NCBI GenBank assembly: GCA_007134885.1
Contig: SLJX01000106.1
Span: forward strand, 1-41,214
Source: Halanaerobiaceae bacterium
GTDB taxonomy: Bacteria; Bacillota; Halanaerobiia; Halanaerobiales; Halarsenatibacteraceae
Direction: 5' to 3'
DNA length: 41,214 bases
The translations under genes were made by a program, and so were the position numbers. This document shows, in pieces, positions 1 to 9,516 of the stretch (position 1 is the stretch's first letter; every line of letters begins with the position of its first letter). Under the pieces are notes generated by a model that worked only from the letters and a program-made list of their open reading frames with translations, did no database searches and was not told the origin of the DNA.

Positions 1-381
1 ACCTCGGTGGCCATGGCTGAGATCGGTAAGATGGATGGCTTGTAGGTAGGTACCGGCGATCCCTTCGCCACAGTTTCTACCCACGGATTGTCGACTGCCA
101 TGGGCGGAATGCGCACTGCCGGAGACCTGGTAATGCGAATGCAGATGGCAAAAGCAATGCGTCTGGGAGAAGCTAAAGAGTATGTTGCTGATAAACTTGG
201 AATTGCAGTGGAAGATCTATCTGATAATATTAAAATGGACAAAATTAGACGCAAACTGGGACTGGGCCGGATCAGACCTTCAGTTCAGGAAGCAGTTAAT
301 CTTCAGGCCAAGGCCAATATAGCTGAACTTCTGGATATCAAAATTAATTCAGTGGAAAAATATGGCCTGTCCCGGAACTAA
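1..381 (+). CDS. mtbB: Dimethylamine:corrinoid methyltransferase MtbB, C-terminal part, with in-frame amber codon (pyrrolysine)
   Basis: This is the 3' end of a gene that begins before the window. Frame 1 reads without a break from base 1 to TAA at 379-381 except for one TAG at 43-45. The context KMDGL-[TAG]-VGTGDPFATV matches the pyrrolysine site of archaeal MtbB as I recall it (VDGI-O-QGVGDPMG). What follows is also MtbB-like: GGMRTAGDLV, then EAKEYVADKLG, then NIAELLDIKIN close to the end. MtbB moves a methyl group from dimethylamine to a cognate corrinoid protein, and Pyl is its active-site residue. The ORF track starts at a TTG (88) only because it treats the amber as a stop. No ribosome-binding site precedes that TTG, and MtbB homology extends upstream of it. 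Family assignment is strong. Translation as Pyl is inferred, since pylT/pylS are not in the window. Confidence 0.9.
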
Positions 382-507
382 TCCTGCCGGGAGATTACTG
401 TTTACCGGGAGAATAAAATTCATGTCATGCAGTATAATATTTAATATTTGTTTTGTAAAAAATTGCAATAAAAAGAAATAAATAAGCTTCTTTCTGAAAA
501 TGAAAAT

Positions 508-565
508 ACCCCGCCTTTTTACCGGGATGCTGTAATACCTGGCCCAGCAGAGGCGGGGTTTTTTC
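508..565 (+). terminator. Rho-independent terminator after mtbB
   Basis: ACCCCGCCT (508-516) pairs with AGGCGGGGT (551-559) and is followed by a T run at 559-564. The 34-nt loop is long. It lies between the convergent ends of mtbB and the antiporter gene and might work in both directions, because the opposite strand also has a short T stretch after the stem. Confidence 0.75.
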
Positions 566-618
566 TTGATTTCTTGATTTTTGATTTAAAGGATTTTTAG
601 TTTAATGTAATAGCAATT

Positions 619-2169
619 TTAGTTATTCATATGTTTGGAAGCATCCACCCTTTCACCTCTGGCATGGAGGAAATAAAGGGCGGCAGTTAAAATAGCAATA
701 CTGATTATTAATGGCAGAATTGCTGCATCCATTACTGCAGCCAGGATATAGCCGATGGCTGAAACAATGGCTGCCAGAATAGCGTAGGGCAGCTGGGTAT
801 TAACATGATCTATGTGATTGCAGGCCGCACCTGTTGAAGACAGCACCGTAGTATCAGAGATTGGTGAGGAGTGGTCGCCAAAGATTGAGCCTCCCAGCAC
901 TGCGGCAATACACATAGCAGGATTGATACCCAGAGTTACTGCCAGCGGCACCCCGATGGGCATCATAATGGCAAAGGTTCCCCAGGAGGTACCGGTGGCA
1001 AAGGCCATGAAGGCTGAAACCAGGAAAATAGCCACCGGGATGCTCCAGAGAGGCAGAGTTTCACTGACGATGCCAGAAACATATTCACCAGTTCCCAGCA
1101 TTCCGGCTACATCGCCGATTGACCAGGCCAGCAGCAGAATAGTTAAAGCTGGAACCATTGCTTTAATGCCCTGAATGAAGGCTTCCATGGCTTCGGAGAT
1201 TGAGAGAACCTTTCGGCTGGTATACCAGATAATTCCAACCAGGTTGCCAAGCAGGGTAGCATAAAGCAGGGCTGTGGCTACATCAGAGTCGCCAATGGCA
1301 TCTCTGAAGCTTATACCGTTGTCAAAATACCCGCCGGTGTAGAGCATGGCAATAATAGTAACAGCAATCAGGGTGATTATTGGCAGCAGCAGATCGGATA
1401 CCCTGCCTCTTTCTGAGATGGATAGGTCGGTTATATCCTGCCCGGGTATCTCTTCTTTGGACTCCTCGGCAAAGAGTTCTCCCTTTTCCAGAGCCCTCTT
1501 TTCAGCGCTGGCCATGGGTCCAAATTCCAGATTGGTGACTGCCACTACAAAAACCATGATAATAGCCAGCAAAGCATAGAAATTATAAGGAATGGTTTCC
1601 AGGAACATTTCAAAGGGGGCTATTTCTACTTCCAGCCTTTCAAATTCGGCTACATAGAGGGACATGGCATAGGCAATCCAGGAGGAAAGGGGAACAATAA
1701 TTGCTACCGGTGCTGCTGTGGAGTCAACAATATAGGCCAGCTTCTCCCGCGAAACTTTAAACTTATCGGTTATATTCCGCATCACAGATCCAACAGTCAG
1801 AGTATTAAAATAATCATCGAAGAAAATAATTAAACCCAGCACCCAGGTTGAAACCTGAGCCTGCTTGCGGGATTTAATCTTGCTGGCTGCCCAGTCTCCA
1901 AAGGCCTTAGAGCCGCCTGAACTGTACATGATCCCTACCATGCTTCCCAAAAGACAGGTGAAGATCAGCACTCTGGCATTCCAGTCATCGCTGAGATTGG
2001 CTGTTAGCACCTCTCCCAGTTCAATCAGAGTACCTCCCAGGCTCCCGGTGTAAAATGCCAGTCCGGCTACTATCCCGAGAAATAACGACATGACAACCCG
2101 TTTTGAGATGATCGCCAGGACAATAGCCAGCAGAGGTGGTATTATTGATATAATACCAAAATGATCCAT
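619..2169 (-). CDS. nhaC: NhaC-family Na+/H+ antiporter
   Basis: This 516-residue inner-membrane carrier is predicted to exchange external protons for internal Na+ (NhaC family). It has about eleven or twelve hydrophobic segments. Recognisable family blocks are FFDDYFNTLTVG near residue 117, GTSWGTFAIMMPIG near 390, and GDHSSPISDTTVLSS followed by HIDHVNTQLPYA near 430-460. Length is normal for NhaC. The ATG at 2169 has a good ribosome-binding site on the minus strand (GAGGAG, then TGAGAAAAG). It stands alone, converging on mtbB and divergent from the ABC transporter operon. Na+ export fits a saline habitat. Some NhaC relatives exchange organic acids or amino acids, so the substrate is less certain than the family. 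Confidence 0.85.
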   Translation of the reverse strand: MDHFGIISIIPPLLAIVLAIISKRVVMSLFLGIVAGLAFYTGSLGGTLIELGEVLTANLSDDWNARVLIFTCLLGSMVGIMYSSGGSKAFGDWAASKIKSRKQAQVSTWVLGLIIFFDDYFNTLTVGSVMRNITDKFKVSREKLAYIVDSTAAPVAIIVPLSSWIAYAMSLYVAEFERLEVEIAPFEMFLETIPYNFYALLAIIMVFVVAVTNLEFGPMASAEKRALEKGELFAEESKEEIPGQDITDLSISERGRVSDLLLPIITLIAVTIIAMLYTGGYFDNGISFRDAIGDSDVATALLYATLLGNLVGIIWYTSRKVLSISEAMEAFIQGIKAMVPALTILLLAWSIGDVAGMLGTGEYVSGIVSETLPLWSIPVAIFLVSAFMAFATGTSWGTFAIMMPIGVPLAVTLGINPAMCIAAVLGGSIFGDHSSPISDTTVLSSTGAACNHIDHVNTQLPYAILAAIVSAIGYILAAVMDAAILPLIISIAILTAALYFLHARGERVDASKHMNN

Positions 2170-2498
2170 CTTTTCTCACTCCTCGTTAATAAATTTGTTT
2201 AAATTTTACTCACAGTTATAATTATCGATATATTATATTTTTCCTTCATTTCACCTGTGTTTAAGCAAATTTTACAACCATTTAAATATTTCTAATTAAA
2301 TGGCACAAAAATATAAGTTAGCTGTCAGATAACATTCTGGGCCTTTGAATGTACTATTTTGCACATGGAATTATTGTCATACCGGGAATGAGAGTTTATT
2401 ACTCGGGAAATATAATTCTTGAAATATATCGTTTTTTGTAATATAATTTAAATTGACGAGTTAACATAGCACTAAACTAAAAAACGGAGGGTGAGAAG
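2170..2498. other. Divergent intergenic region (329 bp)
   Basis: This AT-rich region lies between the divergent antiporter gene and ABC operon. It holds the sigma-A-type promoter annotated at 2419-2447. No coding frame, tRNA or convincing riboswitch was seen. I could not find a good -35/-10 pair for the minus-strand gene, although TATAAT-like runs occur around 2220-2250. Confidence 0.5.
2419..2447 (+). promoter_or_regulatory. Sigma-A-type promoter of the ABC transporter operon
   Basis: TTGAAA (2419-2424), a 17-bp spacer and a perfect TATAAT (2442-2447), about 50 bp upstream of the substrate-binding protein start at 2499, which has the ribosome-binding site GGAGGGTGA. Confidence 0.75.
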
Positions 2499-4100
2499 AT
2501 GAGCAGAAAAATACTGATCTTATTGATCTTGCCGATGCTGGTGCTGGGTTTAAGCCTGACTGCTGGTGCTGAGCCGCTGCCAGAATTTGAGTTGATGACA
2601 ACCACCGAAGGTTATGACCCTATCAGGTATGAGGCTGCTTTTTTAATCGAGGAGAATTTTGCTGAACTGGGAATCCAAGTTGATGTTCAGCCGACTGAAT
2701 TCAGTACTTTAATTGATAATTTTTATAACGAGCAGGATTTTGATGTAGCAATAGTCGGTTGGTCCGGACGGGTAGAGCGTCTTGATCCCCAGCATTTCCT
2801 GGGAACCCTGCATTCCGGTCAGACCGACCCCGGCGGTAATAACCCGGGTGGTTATGCAAATGAACGGGTAGATGAATTATTTGCCCAGCAGGAAGTAGAA
2901 TTTGATATGGAACGGCGTCAGGAAATGGTATATGAGATTCAGGAAATTTCGGTTTCCGAACAGCCGGTCAATGTGCTCTTTTACCGGGATGAGGTCCTGG
3001 CCTTTAACCGCAATAAATTTGAAGGTTTCCAGCCCATGGCCGGAGAGGGAATTTATACCGAATGGCTGCCCTTTGATGTTACCCCTCTGACCGATGATAG
3101 AATGGTTACCATCGGAACCAGCCAGGAACCTGATAATATTAATCCACTGGATTCCACCACTGTTTGGGGCTGGAAATTCATGAGGCTTTATTATGATAAG
3201 CTGGTGCGCCTGACTCCCGATGTGGAGCCCGAGCCCTGGGCAGCAGAGTCCTTTGAGGCCATTGATGAGGATACCATTGAAGTAGTTCTCAGAGAAGGAA
3301 TGTATTTCCACGATGGTGAGCCTGTAACCGTAGAAGACGTAAAGTTTTCCTATGATTATTATATGGATCAGGATTTTGCCTATTTCCGCCCCTTCTATCA
3401 GCCTCTGGATTATGTAGAAATTGTAGATGACAGTACCTTACATTTTCATCTCGAAGTACCGGTATCCAACTTTATTACCGTGACAATGAGTCAGATTCCG
3501 ATTCTGCCCGAGCATCTCTGGGCTGATATTGAAGTTGCACAGGATCTGGCCCCTGATGAAATTCCGACAGTTGGCAGCGGCCCCATGAAATTTGAGACCT
3601 TTGATTCAGGTGAATATAAGAGCCTGTCAACTTTTGAAGATCACTTCGCTGCTGACGATATAGATATTGATGGAATTGACTATATCATCTATGCCGATGC
3701 CGAGGGAGTATTTACCGGTTTGATCACTGAAGAGGTCGACATGAATGCCTGGAGGCTGGAGCCCGGGCATATCGAACCGGCAGAGGCAGAAGACCATCTG
3801 GAAGTTGTCAGTGTGCCCGACCACGGTTATTACCACATGACCTATAATTTAAGAATTGAGCCCTTTGACGATGTCAATTTCCGCAGGGCGATTGCTCACG
3901 CCATCCCCAAGGATACCTTTGTTGATGTTCTGCTTGATGGTCTGGGAGAGCCGGGAACTTCGGTTATTTCTCCTGCCAATCCCTTCTGGCACAACCCTGA
4001 TGTAGAAAGATTTGAATATGATCTTGATAGGGCCCGGGAACTTCTGGAAGAAGCAGGATATTACATTGAAGACGGCGTCCTGCATTTTCCTGAAAATTAA
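2499..4100 (+). CDS. Peptide/solute ABC transporter substrate-binding protein (SBP_bac_5 type) with circularly permuted lobes
   Basis: This 533-residue exported protein has signal peptide residues 1-24 (hydrophobic core LILLILPMLVLGLSL, cleavage after AGA) and no lipobox cysteine, so it is probably a free periplasmic protein. It belongs to the dipeptide/oligopeptide/nickel-binding family, but the order is unusual. Residues about 28-190 resemble the family's C-terminal lobe: a FELMTTTEG-like strand, ELGIQVDVQPTEFSTLID, FDVAIVGWSG, and the NERVDELF ... YEIQEI region. Residues about 200-533 resemble the normal N-terminal part: MVTIGTSQEPDNINPLDST, FHDGEPVTVEDVKFSYDYY, and finally ARELLEEAGY, after which the C-lobe would normally follow. 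Total length is normal for the family, so this looks like a circular permutation, not a duplication or truncation. It is the first gene of the operon. The ligand is unknown. Confidence 0.85.
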   Translation: MSRKILILLILPMLVLGLSLTAGAEPLPEFELMTTTEGYDPIRYEAAFLIEENFAELGIQVDVQPTEFSTLIDNFYNEQDFDVAIVGWSGRVERLDPQHFLGTLHSGQTDPGGNNPGGYANERVDELFAQQEVEFDMERRQEMVYEIQEISVSEQPVNVLFYRDEVLAFNRNKFEGFQPMAGEGIYTEWLPFDVTPLTDDRMVTIGTSQEPDNINPLDSTTVWGWKFMRLYYDKLVRLTPDVEPEPWAAESFEAIDEDTIEVVLREGMYFHDGEPVTVEDVKFSYDYYMDQDFAYFRPFYQPLDYVEIVDDSTLHFHLEVPVSNFITVTMSQIPILPEHLWADIEVAQDLAPDEIPTVGSGPMKFETFDSGEYKSLSTFEDHFAADDIDIDGIDYIIYADAEGVFTGLITEEVDMNAWRLEPGHIEPAEAEDHLEVVSVPDHGYYHMTYNLRIEPFDDVNFRRAIAHAIPKDTFVDVLLDGLGEPGTSVISPANPFWHNPDVERFEYDLDRARELLEEAGYYIEDGVLHFPEN

Positions 4101-4185
4101 GGAGTCGCGGATTCCCCTGAACTGTTTTAATGCAGTCGAGCTGTTTAACCGCAGCTTAAAAATATGCTGTTAATTTAAGCAGGAG

Positions 4186-4216
4186 AAAATGGGGGGATAA
4201 TTTCCCCCCATTTTTT
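4186..4216 (+). terminator. Strong hairpin terminator between binding-protein and permease genes
   Basis: AAAATGGGGGG, loop ATAATTT, CCCCCCATTTT with T run 4211-4216. It lies inside the transporter operon, so it probably acts as a partial terminator that gives more binding protein than permease. Confidence 0.8.
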
Positions 4217-4260
4217 CAATGCTATTTTTTATTATTAATTTGATTGCTGAGGTGAACTAG

Positions 4261-5250
4261 ATGGGCAAAGGTAAATTTATAACACGGCGTATTTTGCAGA
4301 TGCTTTTATCTTATTTTATTATACTAACCATGCTGTTTTTTGTTTTTAGACTGGCCCTTCCTGATCCAACTGCAGCCCTGGTTATGGAGGGTTTATCAGC
4401 TGAGGAACAGGCAATGGTAAGAGCCCGTTTCGGTCTTGATCAGCCTCTGTTGGGCCAATATTTTACCTATCTGACTAATTTTGTTCAGGGTGAACTGGGA
4501 CTTTCTTTCCATTACAGGGCCCCGGTTTTTCCCATCATACTGGATCGACTTTATAATACCCTGGCTTTAATGATACCTGCTATTATTGTATCCTATCTGC
4601 TGGGTCCTCTGTTGGGTGTTTTTCTTTCCTGGAAGAGAGGCAGCAGATCAGAATTTGCCGGTATTATAGGAGGGCTGGTGCTGCGTTCTGCCCCTCTTTT
4701 CTGGACCGGAATGATTTTTATTATGGTCTTTGGTATCTGGTTCAATATTTTTCCCACCAGCGGCATGAGAACCCTGCCCTATGAAGCAGCTTACTTTTTT
4801 GATAAAATTTTTACTCTAGATTATCTCTGGCATTTATTCCTTCCTATGATGACCATTGCCATCTATTACCTGGGACTTCCCATGCTGATAATGAGAAATA
4901 CCATGCTGGAAGTTATGGGAGAAGATTTTATTGAACTCTGTCAGGCCAAGGGGTTAAGTGAGCGCCGAATTATGTATCACCATGTGGCCCGCAACGCCCT
5001 GCTGCCGGTGGTAACCCAGGCAGCAATTACCATTGGTCTGGCGGTTGGAGGTCAGGTTGTGGTTGAAGTGGTCTTTTCCTGGCCGGGCCTGGGCCGAGAA
5101 ATTGTGCAGGCCGTAAGGACCAGTGATTTTCCCATGGCTCAGGGTTCTTTTATGATGATGTCGGGACTGGTTCTGATCATGAACTTCCTGGCTGATGTAA
5201 TCTACAGCTATCTCGATCCCCGGGTAGTTTATAAGGGGGGTAAAGAATAA
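4261..5250 (+). CDS. ABC transporter permease, DppB/OppB family
   Basis: This 329-residue inner-membrane permease has six expected transmembrane segments, the first at about residues 12-32. The cytoplasmic coupling (EAA) loop is visible as EDFIELCQAKGLSERRI, and WPGLGREIVQAV and LADVIYSYLDPR near the C-terminus are characteristic of DppB/OppB. Length is typical. The start ATG follows GAGGTGAACTAG. The gene lies downstream of the intra-operon hairpin and one base before the DppC-like gene, with which it should form the channel heterodimer. There is no odd insertion here, unlike its partner. Confidence 0.92.
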   Translation: MGKGKFITRRILQMLLSYFIILTMLFFVFRLALPDPTAALVMEGLSAEEQAMVRARFGLDQPLLGQYFTYLTNFVQGELGLSFHYRAPVFPIILDRLYNTLALMIPAIIVSYLLGPLLGVFLSWKRGSRSEFAGIIGGLVLRSAPLFWTGMIFIMVFGIWFNIFPTSGMRTLPYEAAYFFDKIFTLDYLWHLFLPMMTIAIYYLGLPMLIMRNTMLEVMGEDFIELCQAKGLSERRIMYHHVARNALLPVVTQAAITIGLAVGGQVVVEVVFSWPGLGREIVQAVRTSDFPMAQGSFMMMSGLVLIMNFLADVIYSYLDPRVVYKGGKE

Positions 5251-5251
5251 G

Positions 5252-7060
5252 ATGAATAATAAAAACGCCAGCCCTAAAAAGGGACTGAGAGAAAGATTAA
5301 AATATTTAAAACCTTTTTTGAATACAATCTTGGAACCGGTAAAAATCATCTTTAAGGATCCCCTGGGTATAGCTGGAGCTATTATTTTTTCAATTATTGT
5401 GCTAATAGCTATATTTGCTCCCCTGCTGGCAACCCATAATCCGGCTGAGATGAATGAAAGAATCGAGGGCAGTTTACTTGCCTTTTCTCCCGGCGGTCAA
5501 TGGCAGGATTATGAGATTATTGGCGATAAACCCATAAATGATCTGGTAATTAGAGGCCAGCAGATGATAGCAGCAGCAGAAAGTGGTTCTATCATGATGC
5601 TGCAAGAAGATGGCAGCTGGCAGGAGGTAAAAATTGATGCTGGAATAGATTTCTTTGCTGCTACAGTTGCAGAAGATATGATTCTGGCAGCTGGGGAGCA
5701 GGGGAGAATATACAGTTATCAGAATGGCAGCTGGCAGGAAAATCATCTGGAGCAGGAAATTGATATCTATGGCCTGACTGTTTCTCCCGGAGGTACTATT
5801 TATGCAGTGGGAGAAGAGGGTTCAGTTTTTAGCTGGCAGGAAGAAAGCTGGCAGCAGCTGAACACAGGATCCAGCCGTACACTTAAAGATATAAATTTTG
5901 TTGCTGCAGATGATGCTATAGTAATTGGAGAACGTGGAACCATCATTCATTATCGGCAGGGAGAATTTCTCGCTCCTCAGTTTAGAAGCTTCACTGATGA
6001 AACCTTCAGAGATCTTAATGGCCTGCATTATTTCAGTGAAGAGCTGGCCTTTGCTGTAGGTGAAAGAGGAACAATAATGGGTTATGACGGTACCGAGTGG
6101 TTTGCCATGAGAAGTGACTCTTCCCGGGAACTTAGAGGGGTTACTATAATCAGTTCTGAGGAAGCCTATGCTGTTGGTTATCGAGGCACAATCCAGCAGT
6201 ATGATGGAGAAAGCTGGCAGACCCATGAGAGAATAACCCGCAGGGGTTATCGGGGAATAACAACTGCTGGAGAAACCGGCTATATTTATGGAGTAGATCC
6301 CTATGTAAATGAACTGGCTCCTCCCTCCAGGGAGCACTTCTTTGGGACAACCCACCTGGGGAGGGATATCTGGAGTCAGGTTATCTACGGTTCCCGCACT
6401 GCTCTGATGGTCGGCATTATTGCAGCCCTGATGGTTAACCTGCTCGGTTTTACCGTGGGACTTATCTCCGGTTATTATCGAGGAGGAGTCGATAGTTTTC
6501 TAATGCGGGTGGTGGATATTATGTACGGGATGCCGCTGGAACCTTTTGCCATTGTGCTGGTGCTGATCTTTGGTCCGGGACTCTGGATAATAATTCTGGC
6601 TATTGGTCTCTTAACCTGGAGAACCAATGCCCGGGTAATTCGTTCTCAGGTGCTTTCTCTGGTGGAAAGACCCTTTATTAAAGCTGCCCGGATAGCAGGA
6701 GCCAGTAATATTAGAATCATGCTGGTTCATATCGCTCCCAATGTTCTGCCCCTGGCCTTTCTGCAGCTGGCAGTGGCCATGGGTTATGCGATTACTGCTG
6801 AGGCAACCTTAAGCTTTTTAGGTCTAGGGCCTCCAAGGGTATACAGCTGGGGGACCATTCTTCATGCAGCCCGCCTTTCCGGGGCCTGGAGGACAGCCTG
6901 GTGGTGGATTATTCCCCCGGGAATTTTTATTTCGGCCACCGTGGTTTCGGTTTTCCTGGTTTCCCGTGCTCTGGAAGTTCTGACCAATCCCCGCCTGAGA
7001 GGAGGCAATGAGAGTGCTCCTGAACCTAAAGAATCTCAAGACGTATTACCGCATGAATAG
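5252..7060 (+). CDS. ABC transporter permease, DppC/OppC family, with an inserted six-repeat beta-propeller
   Basis: This second channel subunit is 602 residues against about 300 normally. Residues 1-65 hold the usual cytoplasmic start and first membrane helix (about 40-60). Residues 355-602 hold the rest: [22 protein letters not shown], four or five further helices, the EAA loop [14 protein letters not shown] and SFLGLGPP. Between them, residues about 72-352 form an extra domain with six repeats of the form G-x-x-G-(ST)-I-x-x-Y-x-x-x-x-W-Q. The repeat glycines fall at about 112, 151, 190, 229, 273 and 312, a near-perfect 39-residue period typical of YCF48/BNR/WD-like propeller blades. The topology puts this domain in the periplasm, where it could meet the binding protein or the cell envelope. 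The gene ends in TAG and its last 53 bases overlap the ATPase gene. Confidence 0.9.
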   Translation: MNNKNASPKKGLRERLKYLKPFLNTILEPVKIIFKDPLGIAGAIIFSIIVLIAIFAPLLATHNPAEMNERIEGSLLAFSPGGQWQDYEIIGDKPINDLVIRGQQMIAAAESGSIMMLQEDGSWQEVKIDAGIDFFAATVAEDMILAAGEQGRIYSYQNGSWQENHLEQEIDIYGLTVSPGGTIYAVGEEGSVFSWQEESWQQLNTGSSRTLKDINFVAADDAIVIGERGTIIHYRQGEFLAPQFRSFTDETFRDLNGLHYFSEELAFAVGERGTIMGYDGTEWFAMRSDSSRELRGVTIISSEEAYAVGYRGTIQQYDGESWQTHERITRRGYRGITTAGETGYIYGVDPYVNELAPPSREHFFGTTHLGRDIWSQVIYGSRTALMVGIIAALMVNLLGFTVGLISGYYRGGVDSFLMRVVDIMYGMPLEPFAIVLVLIFGPGLWIIILAIGLLTWRTNARVIRSQVLSLVERPFIKAARIAGASNIRIMLVHIAPNVLPLAFLQLAVAMGYAITAEATLSFLGLGPPRVYSWGTILHAARLSGAWRTAWWWIIPPGIFISATVVSVFLVSRALEVLTNPRLRGGNESAPEPKESQDVLPHE

Positions 7061-9296
7061 CAAATCCATTAAAGCTGTGGATGGAGTGACCCTGAGCCTG
7101 GAACAGGGTGATAACCTGGGTCTGGTAGGAGAATCAGGCTGTGGCAAAACCACCCTGGCTAAATCCATTAACCGGATTTTACCTTCCAATGGAGGGATAG
7201 TCAGCGGTGAAATAAATTTTCAGGGTCGAAATCTGGTACAGCTTTCTGATAAAGAATTGAATCAACTGCGCTGGCAGGAAGTGGCAATGGTTACCCAGAG
7301 TGCTATGAATGCTTTAAATCCGGTATATTCAATTGGTGATCAGATGGTGGAAGCTTTCCAGACCCATATTGATATCAGCCGCAGGGAGGCTTTAGAACAG
7401 TCCGAGGAGCTTTTTTCTCTGGTGGGACTGGAGGCCAGCCGGCTGCAGGATTATCCTCACCAGTTATCCGGAGGCATGAAACAAAGGGTGGTAATAGCCA
7501 TGGCCATGGCCTTAAAACCTTCCTTAATTATAGCTGATGAGCCTACTACAGCCCTGGATGTGGTGGTGCAGGATGGGATTCTGCGGCAGTTTATTGACCT
7601 GCAGAAAAAGATTGATTCTTCCATTATTCTGGTTACCCATGATATATCTGTGGTGGCCGAGATCTGCCAGCGGGTGGCTGTCATGTATGCCGGCCATCTG
7701 ATGGAACAGGGTACCACCCGGGAGATATTTAAGGAGGCCTATCATCCCTATACCCTGGGCCTGATTAATGCCTTTCCTACCCTGGAGGCTGCTGCTGATG
7801 AACTGATTTCTATTCCTGGCTCCCCTCCTGATCTGGGAGCTGAACTTAAGGGTTGCCGCTTCCGAGAACGCTGCCCCTTCTCACGGGAGAAATGTAACAG
7901 ACTGCCTGAGAGGGTGGAAGTAGCTCCCGATCATTTTGTCCGCTGCCATTTTCCTGACAGGGTTGAAGAATTTCGGAAACGGGCCAGGCTGCCGAAAACC
8001 TGGTTTGGTGAAAGCTCCAGCGTGGTAAAGCAAAAGGAGGTTCAGAAGTCTAAGAACGATAAAGTTCTGGAAGTTGAATGGGTTCGAAAGGTTTTTCAGC
8101 TTTCCGACAGGGGGATAATTTTTCGGAAGAAACGAAATCTCAAGGCTGTTGACGGAGTCAGCTTTTCCATTAAAGATCGAGAAATCCTGGGACTGGCCGG
8201 CGAAAGCGGATCCGGCAAGAGCACCCTGGGAGAGCTGATAGCCCGACTGCAGAATATCACTGAGGGCAGAATTGCCTATCTCGGTCAGAACATTTCCGAA
8301 CTGGATAAAAGGCAGCTGAAAAAATTTCGCAGCAATCTGCAGATGATTTTTCAGGACCCATATGAAACTCTAAATCCCCGCTTTACAGTGCTGCAGACAA
8401 TTATGGAACCTCTGAAAATTCACGAAATTGGCTCCAATTTTTTTGAGCGGGTAGAAAGAGTCAAGCAGGCTCTGGACCGAGCTGAGCTCAGGCCCCCGGA
8501 GGACTTTTTTGACAGATTTCCCCATCAGCTTTCCGGGGGGCAGCGTCAGCGGGTAGCCCTGGCCCGGGCAATAGTGCTGGAACCTGATTTTATTGTGGCG
8601 GATGAGCCGGTTTCCATGCTGGATGTTTCTGTTCGGGCTGGAATTCTGAATCTGCTGAAGAATCTTAGAGATGAAATGGGGGCTTCAATACTTTATATTT
8701 CTCATGATCTGGCCACGATTCGTTATATCTGTGATCGTACTGCCATACTTTATCTCGGCAGGGTAATGGAGATTGGAGAAACTGAAGAAATTATTTCCAA
8801 TCCCTGCCACCCCTATACCAGGATGCTGCTGAAAGCAGTGCCGATTCCTGATCCCGACCGGGGACGAGAACGGGTCGATCCCCGGGGAGAAATCCCTGAT
8901 CCTATTGATCTGCCCAACGGCTGTCGTTTCCATCCCCGCTGTGAACTGGCCACCCCGGAATGCGGTTTCGAAGGCCGGGATGTGAAAAAAATAATCGTAA
9001 TGGAGCAGACCCGTCCGGATTATCTTAAGAGAAGTTCTGAGCTGGAAATAATCTCTGAGATAGAAGTTGAAGGACGCAATGTTTCTCTGAAAATAGAGGA
9101 AAGTTCTGGTAGTGAGAAAGAAGAAATGGAAAATAGACTCAAAGCTATTCTGAATGACTGGAACACCTCTCTTTTAAAGGCTACTGACGGCTGGCAGTGG
9201 CAGGATTCCCGCTTAAAAATAGAATTTCCGGAAAAGGCCGAACCTGAACTTAGACCGGGTCCGGAAGGCCAGCAGGTAGCCTGTGTTTTATATTAA
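7008..9296 (+). CDS. Fused double ATPase of the ABC transporter (DppD-DppF in one chain)
   Basis: This 762-residue cytoplasmic energy subunit has two complete nucleotide-binding domains. The first (about 5-330) has Walker [10 protein letters not shown], signature LSGGMKQRV and Walker [13 protein letters not shown]. The second (about 350-660) has [18 protein letters not shown] and [12 protein letters not shown]. Each is followed by the oligopeptide-transporter C-terminal Cys-rich segment ([15 protein letters not shown] ... [20 protein letters not shown] ... VACVLY). In the second copy an acidic stretch of about 95 residues separates CGFEGRD from the final VACVLY, where normally there are only some 20-30 residues. 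DppD and DppF are usually separate proteins. The start at 7008 lies inside the permease gene (53-bp overlap), suggesting translational coupling. Confidence 0.9.
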   Translation: MRVLLNLKNLKTYYRMNSKSIKAVDGVTLSLEQGDNLGLVGESGCGKTTLAKSINRILPSNGGIVSGEINFQGRNLVQLSDKELNQLRWQEVAMVTQSAMNALNPVYSIGDQMVEAFQTHIDISRREALEQSEELFSLVGLEASRLQDYPHQLSGGMKQRVVIAMAMALKPSLIIADEPTTALDVVVQDGILRQFIDLQKKIDSSIILVTHDISVVAEICQRVAVMYAGHLMEQGTTREIFKEAYHPYTLGLINAFPTLEAAADELISIPGSPPDLGAELKGCRFRERCPFSREKCNRLPERVEVAPDHFVRCHFPDRVEEFRKRARLPKTWFGESSSVVKQKEVQKSKNDKVLEVEWVRKVFQLSDRGIIFRKKRNLKAVDGVSFSIKDREILGLAGESGSGKSTLGELIARLQNITEGRIAYLGQNISELDKRQLKKFRSNLQMIFQDPYETLNPRFTVLQTIMEPLKIHEIGSNFFERVERVKQALDRAELRPPEDFFDRFPHQLSGGQRQRVALARAIVLEPDFIVADEPVSMLDVSVRAGILNLLKNLRDEMGASILYISHDLATIRYICDRTAILYLGRVMEIGETEEIISNPCHPYTRMLLKAVPIPDPDRGRERVDPRGEIPDPIDLPNGCRFHPRCELATPECGFEGRDVKKIIVMEQTRPDYLKRSSELEIISEIEVEGRNVSLKIEESSGSEKEEMENRLKAILNDWNTSLLKATDGWQWQDSRLKIEFPEKAEPELRPGPEGQQVACVLY

Positions 9297-9371
9297 GTTA
9301 AGCCTGGATTAAATCGAGATATTTATGTTTAAAATATCAAACAATATCAAGAGATCTTTAAATTTAATCCG

Positions 9372-9402
9372 CCGGACAGCTTTATCAGCTGTCCGGTTTT
9401 TT
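9372..9402 (+). terminator. Terminator of the ABC transporter operon
   Basis: Perfect 10-bp stem CCGGACAGCT / AGCTGTCCGG, loop TTATC, T run 9397-9402. Confidence 0.92.
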
Positions 9403-9416
9403 ATCTGTGGTTGTAA

Positions 9417-9446
9417 TTGTTCTTTGCTTGAGTTAGAATATATAAT
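9417..9446 (+). promoter_or_regulatory. Probable sigma-A-type promoter of the flavoprotein gene
   Basis: TTGTTC (9417-9422), an 18-bp spacer and a perfect TATAAT (9441-9446), 70 bp upstream of the GTG start at 9517. The -35 box is weak. Confidence 0.5.
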
Positions 9447-9516
9447 GTAAGCTGAAATAACGGAAAAGAAAAATTATCTGGCTGAGATAATCAAATTTAA
9501 AGAGGTGAGGTAAGCT

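Noticed and set aside
88-381. Independent 97-aa gene from TTG 88
   Set aside because: It has no ribosome-binding site and is the tail of MtbB, which reads upstream through the amber codon.
2877-3311. Antisense ORFs in the binding-protein, HdrA, GH31 and other genes (various track entries)
   Set aside because: They are shadows of strongly supported coding frames with no recognisable family or ribosome-binding site.
2499-4100. Binding protein as a pseudogene or truncated duplication
   Set aside because: One intact frame, a good signal peptide, promoter and ribosome-binding site, and near-normal family length favour a functional permuted protein.
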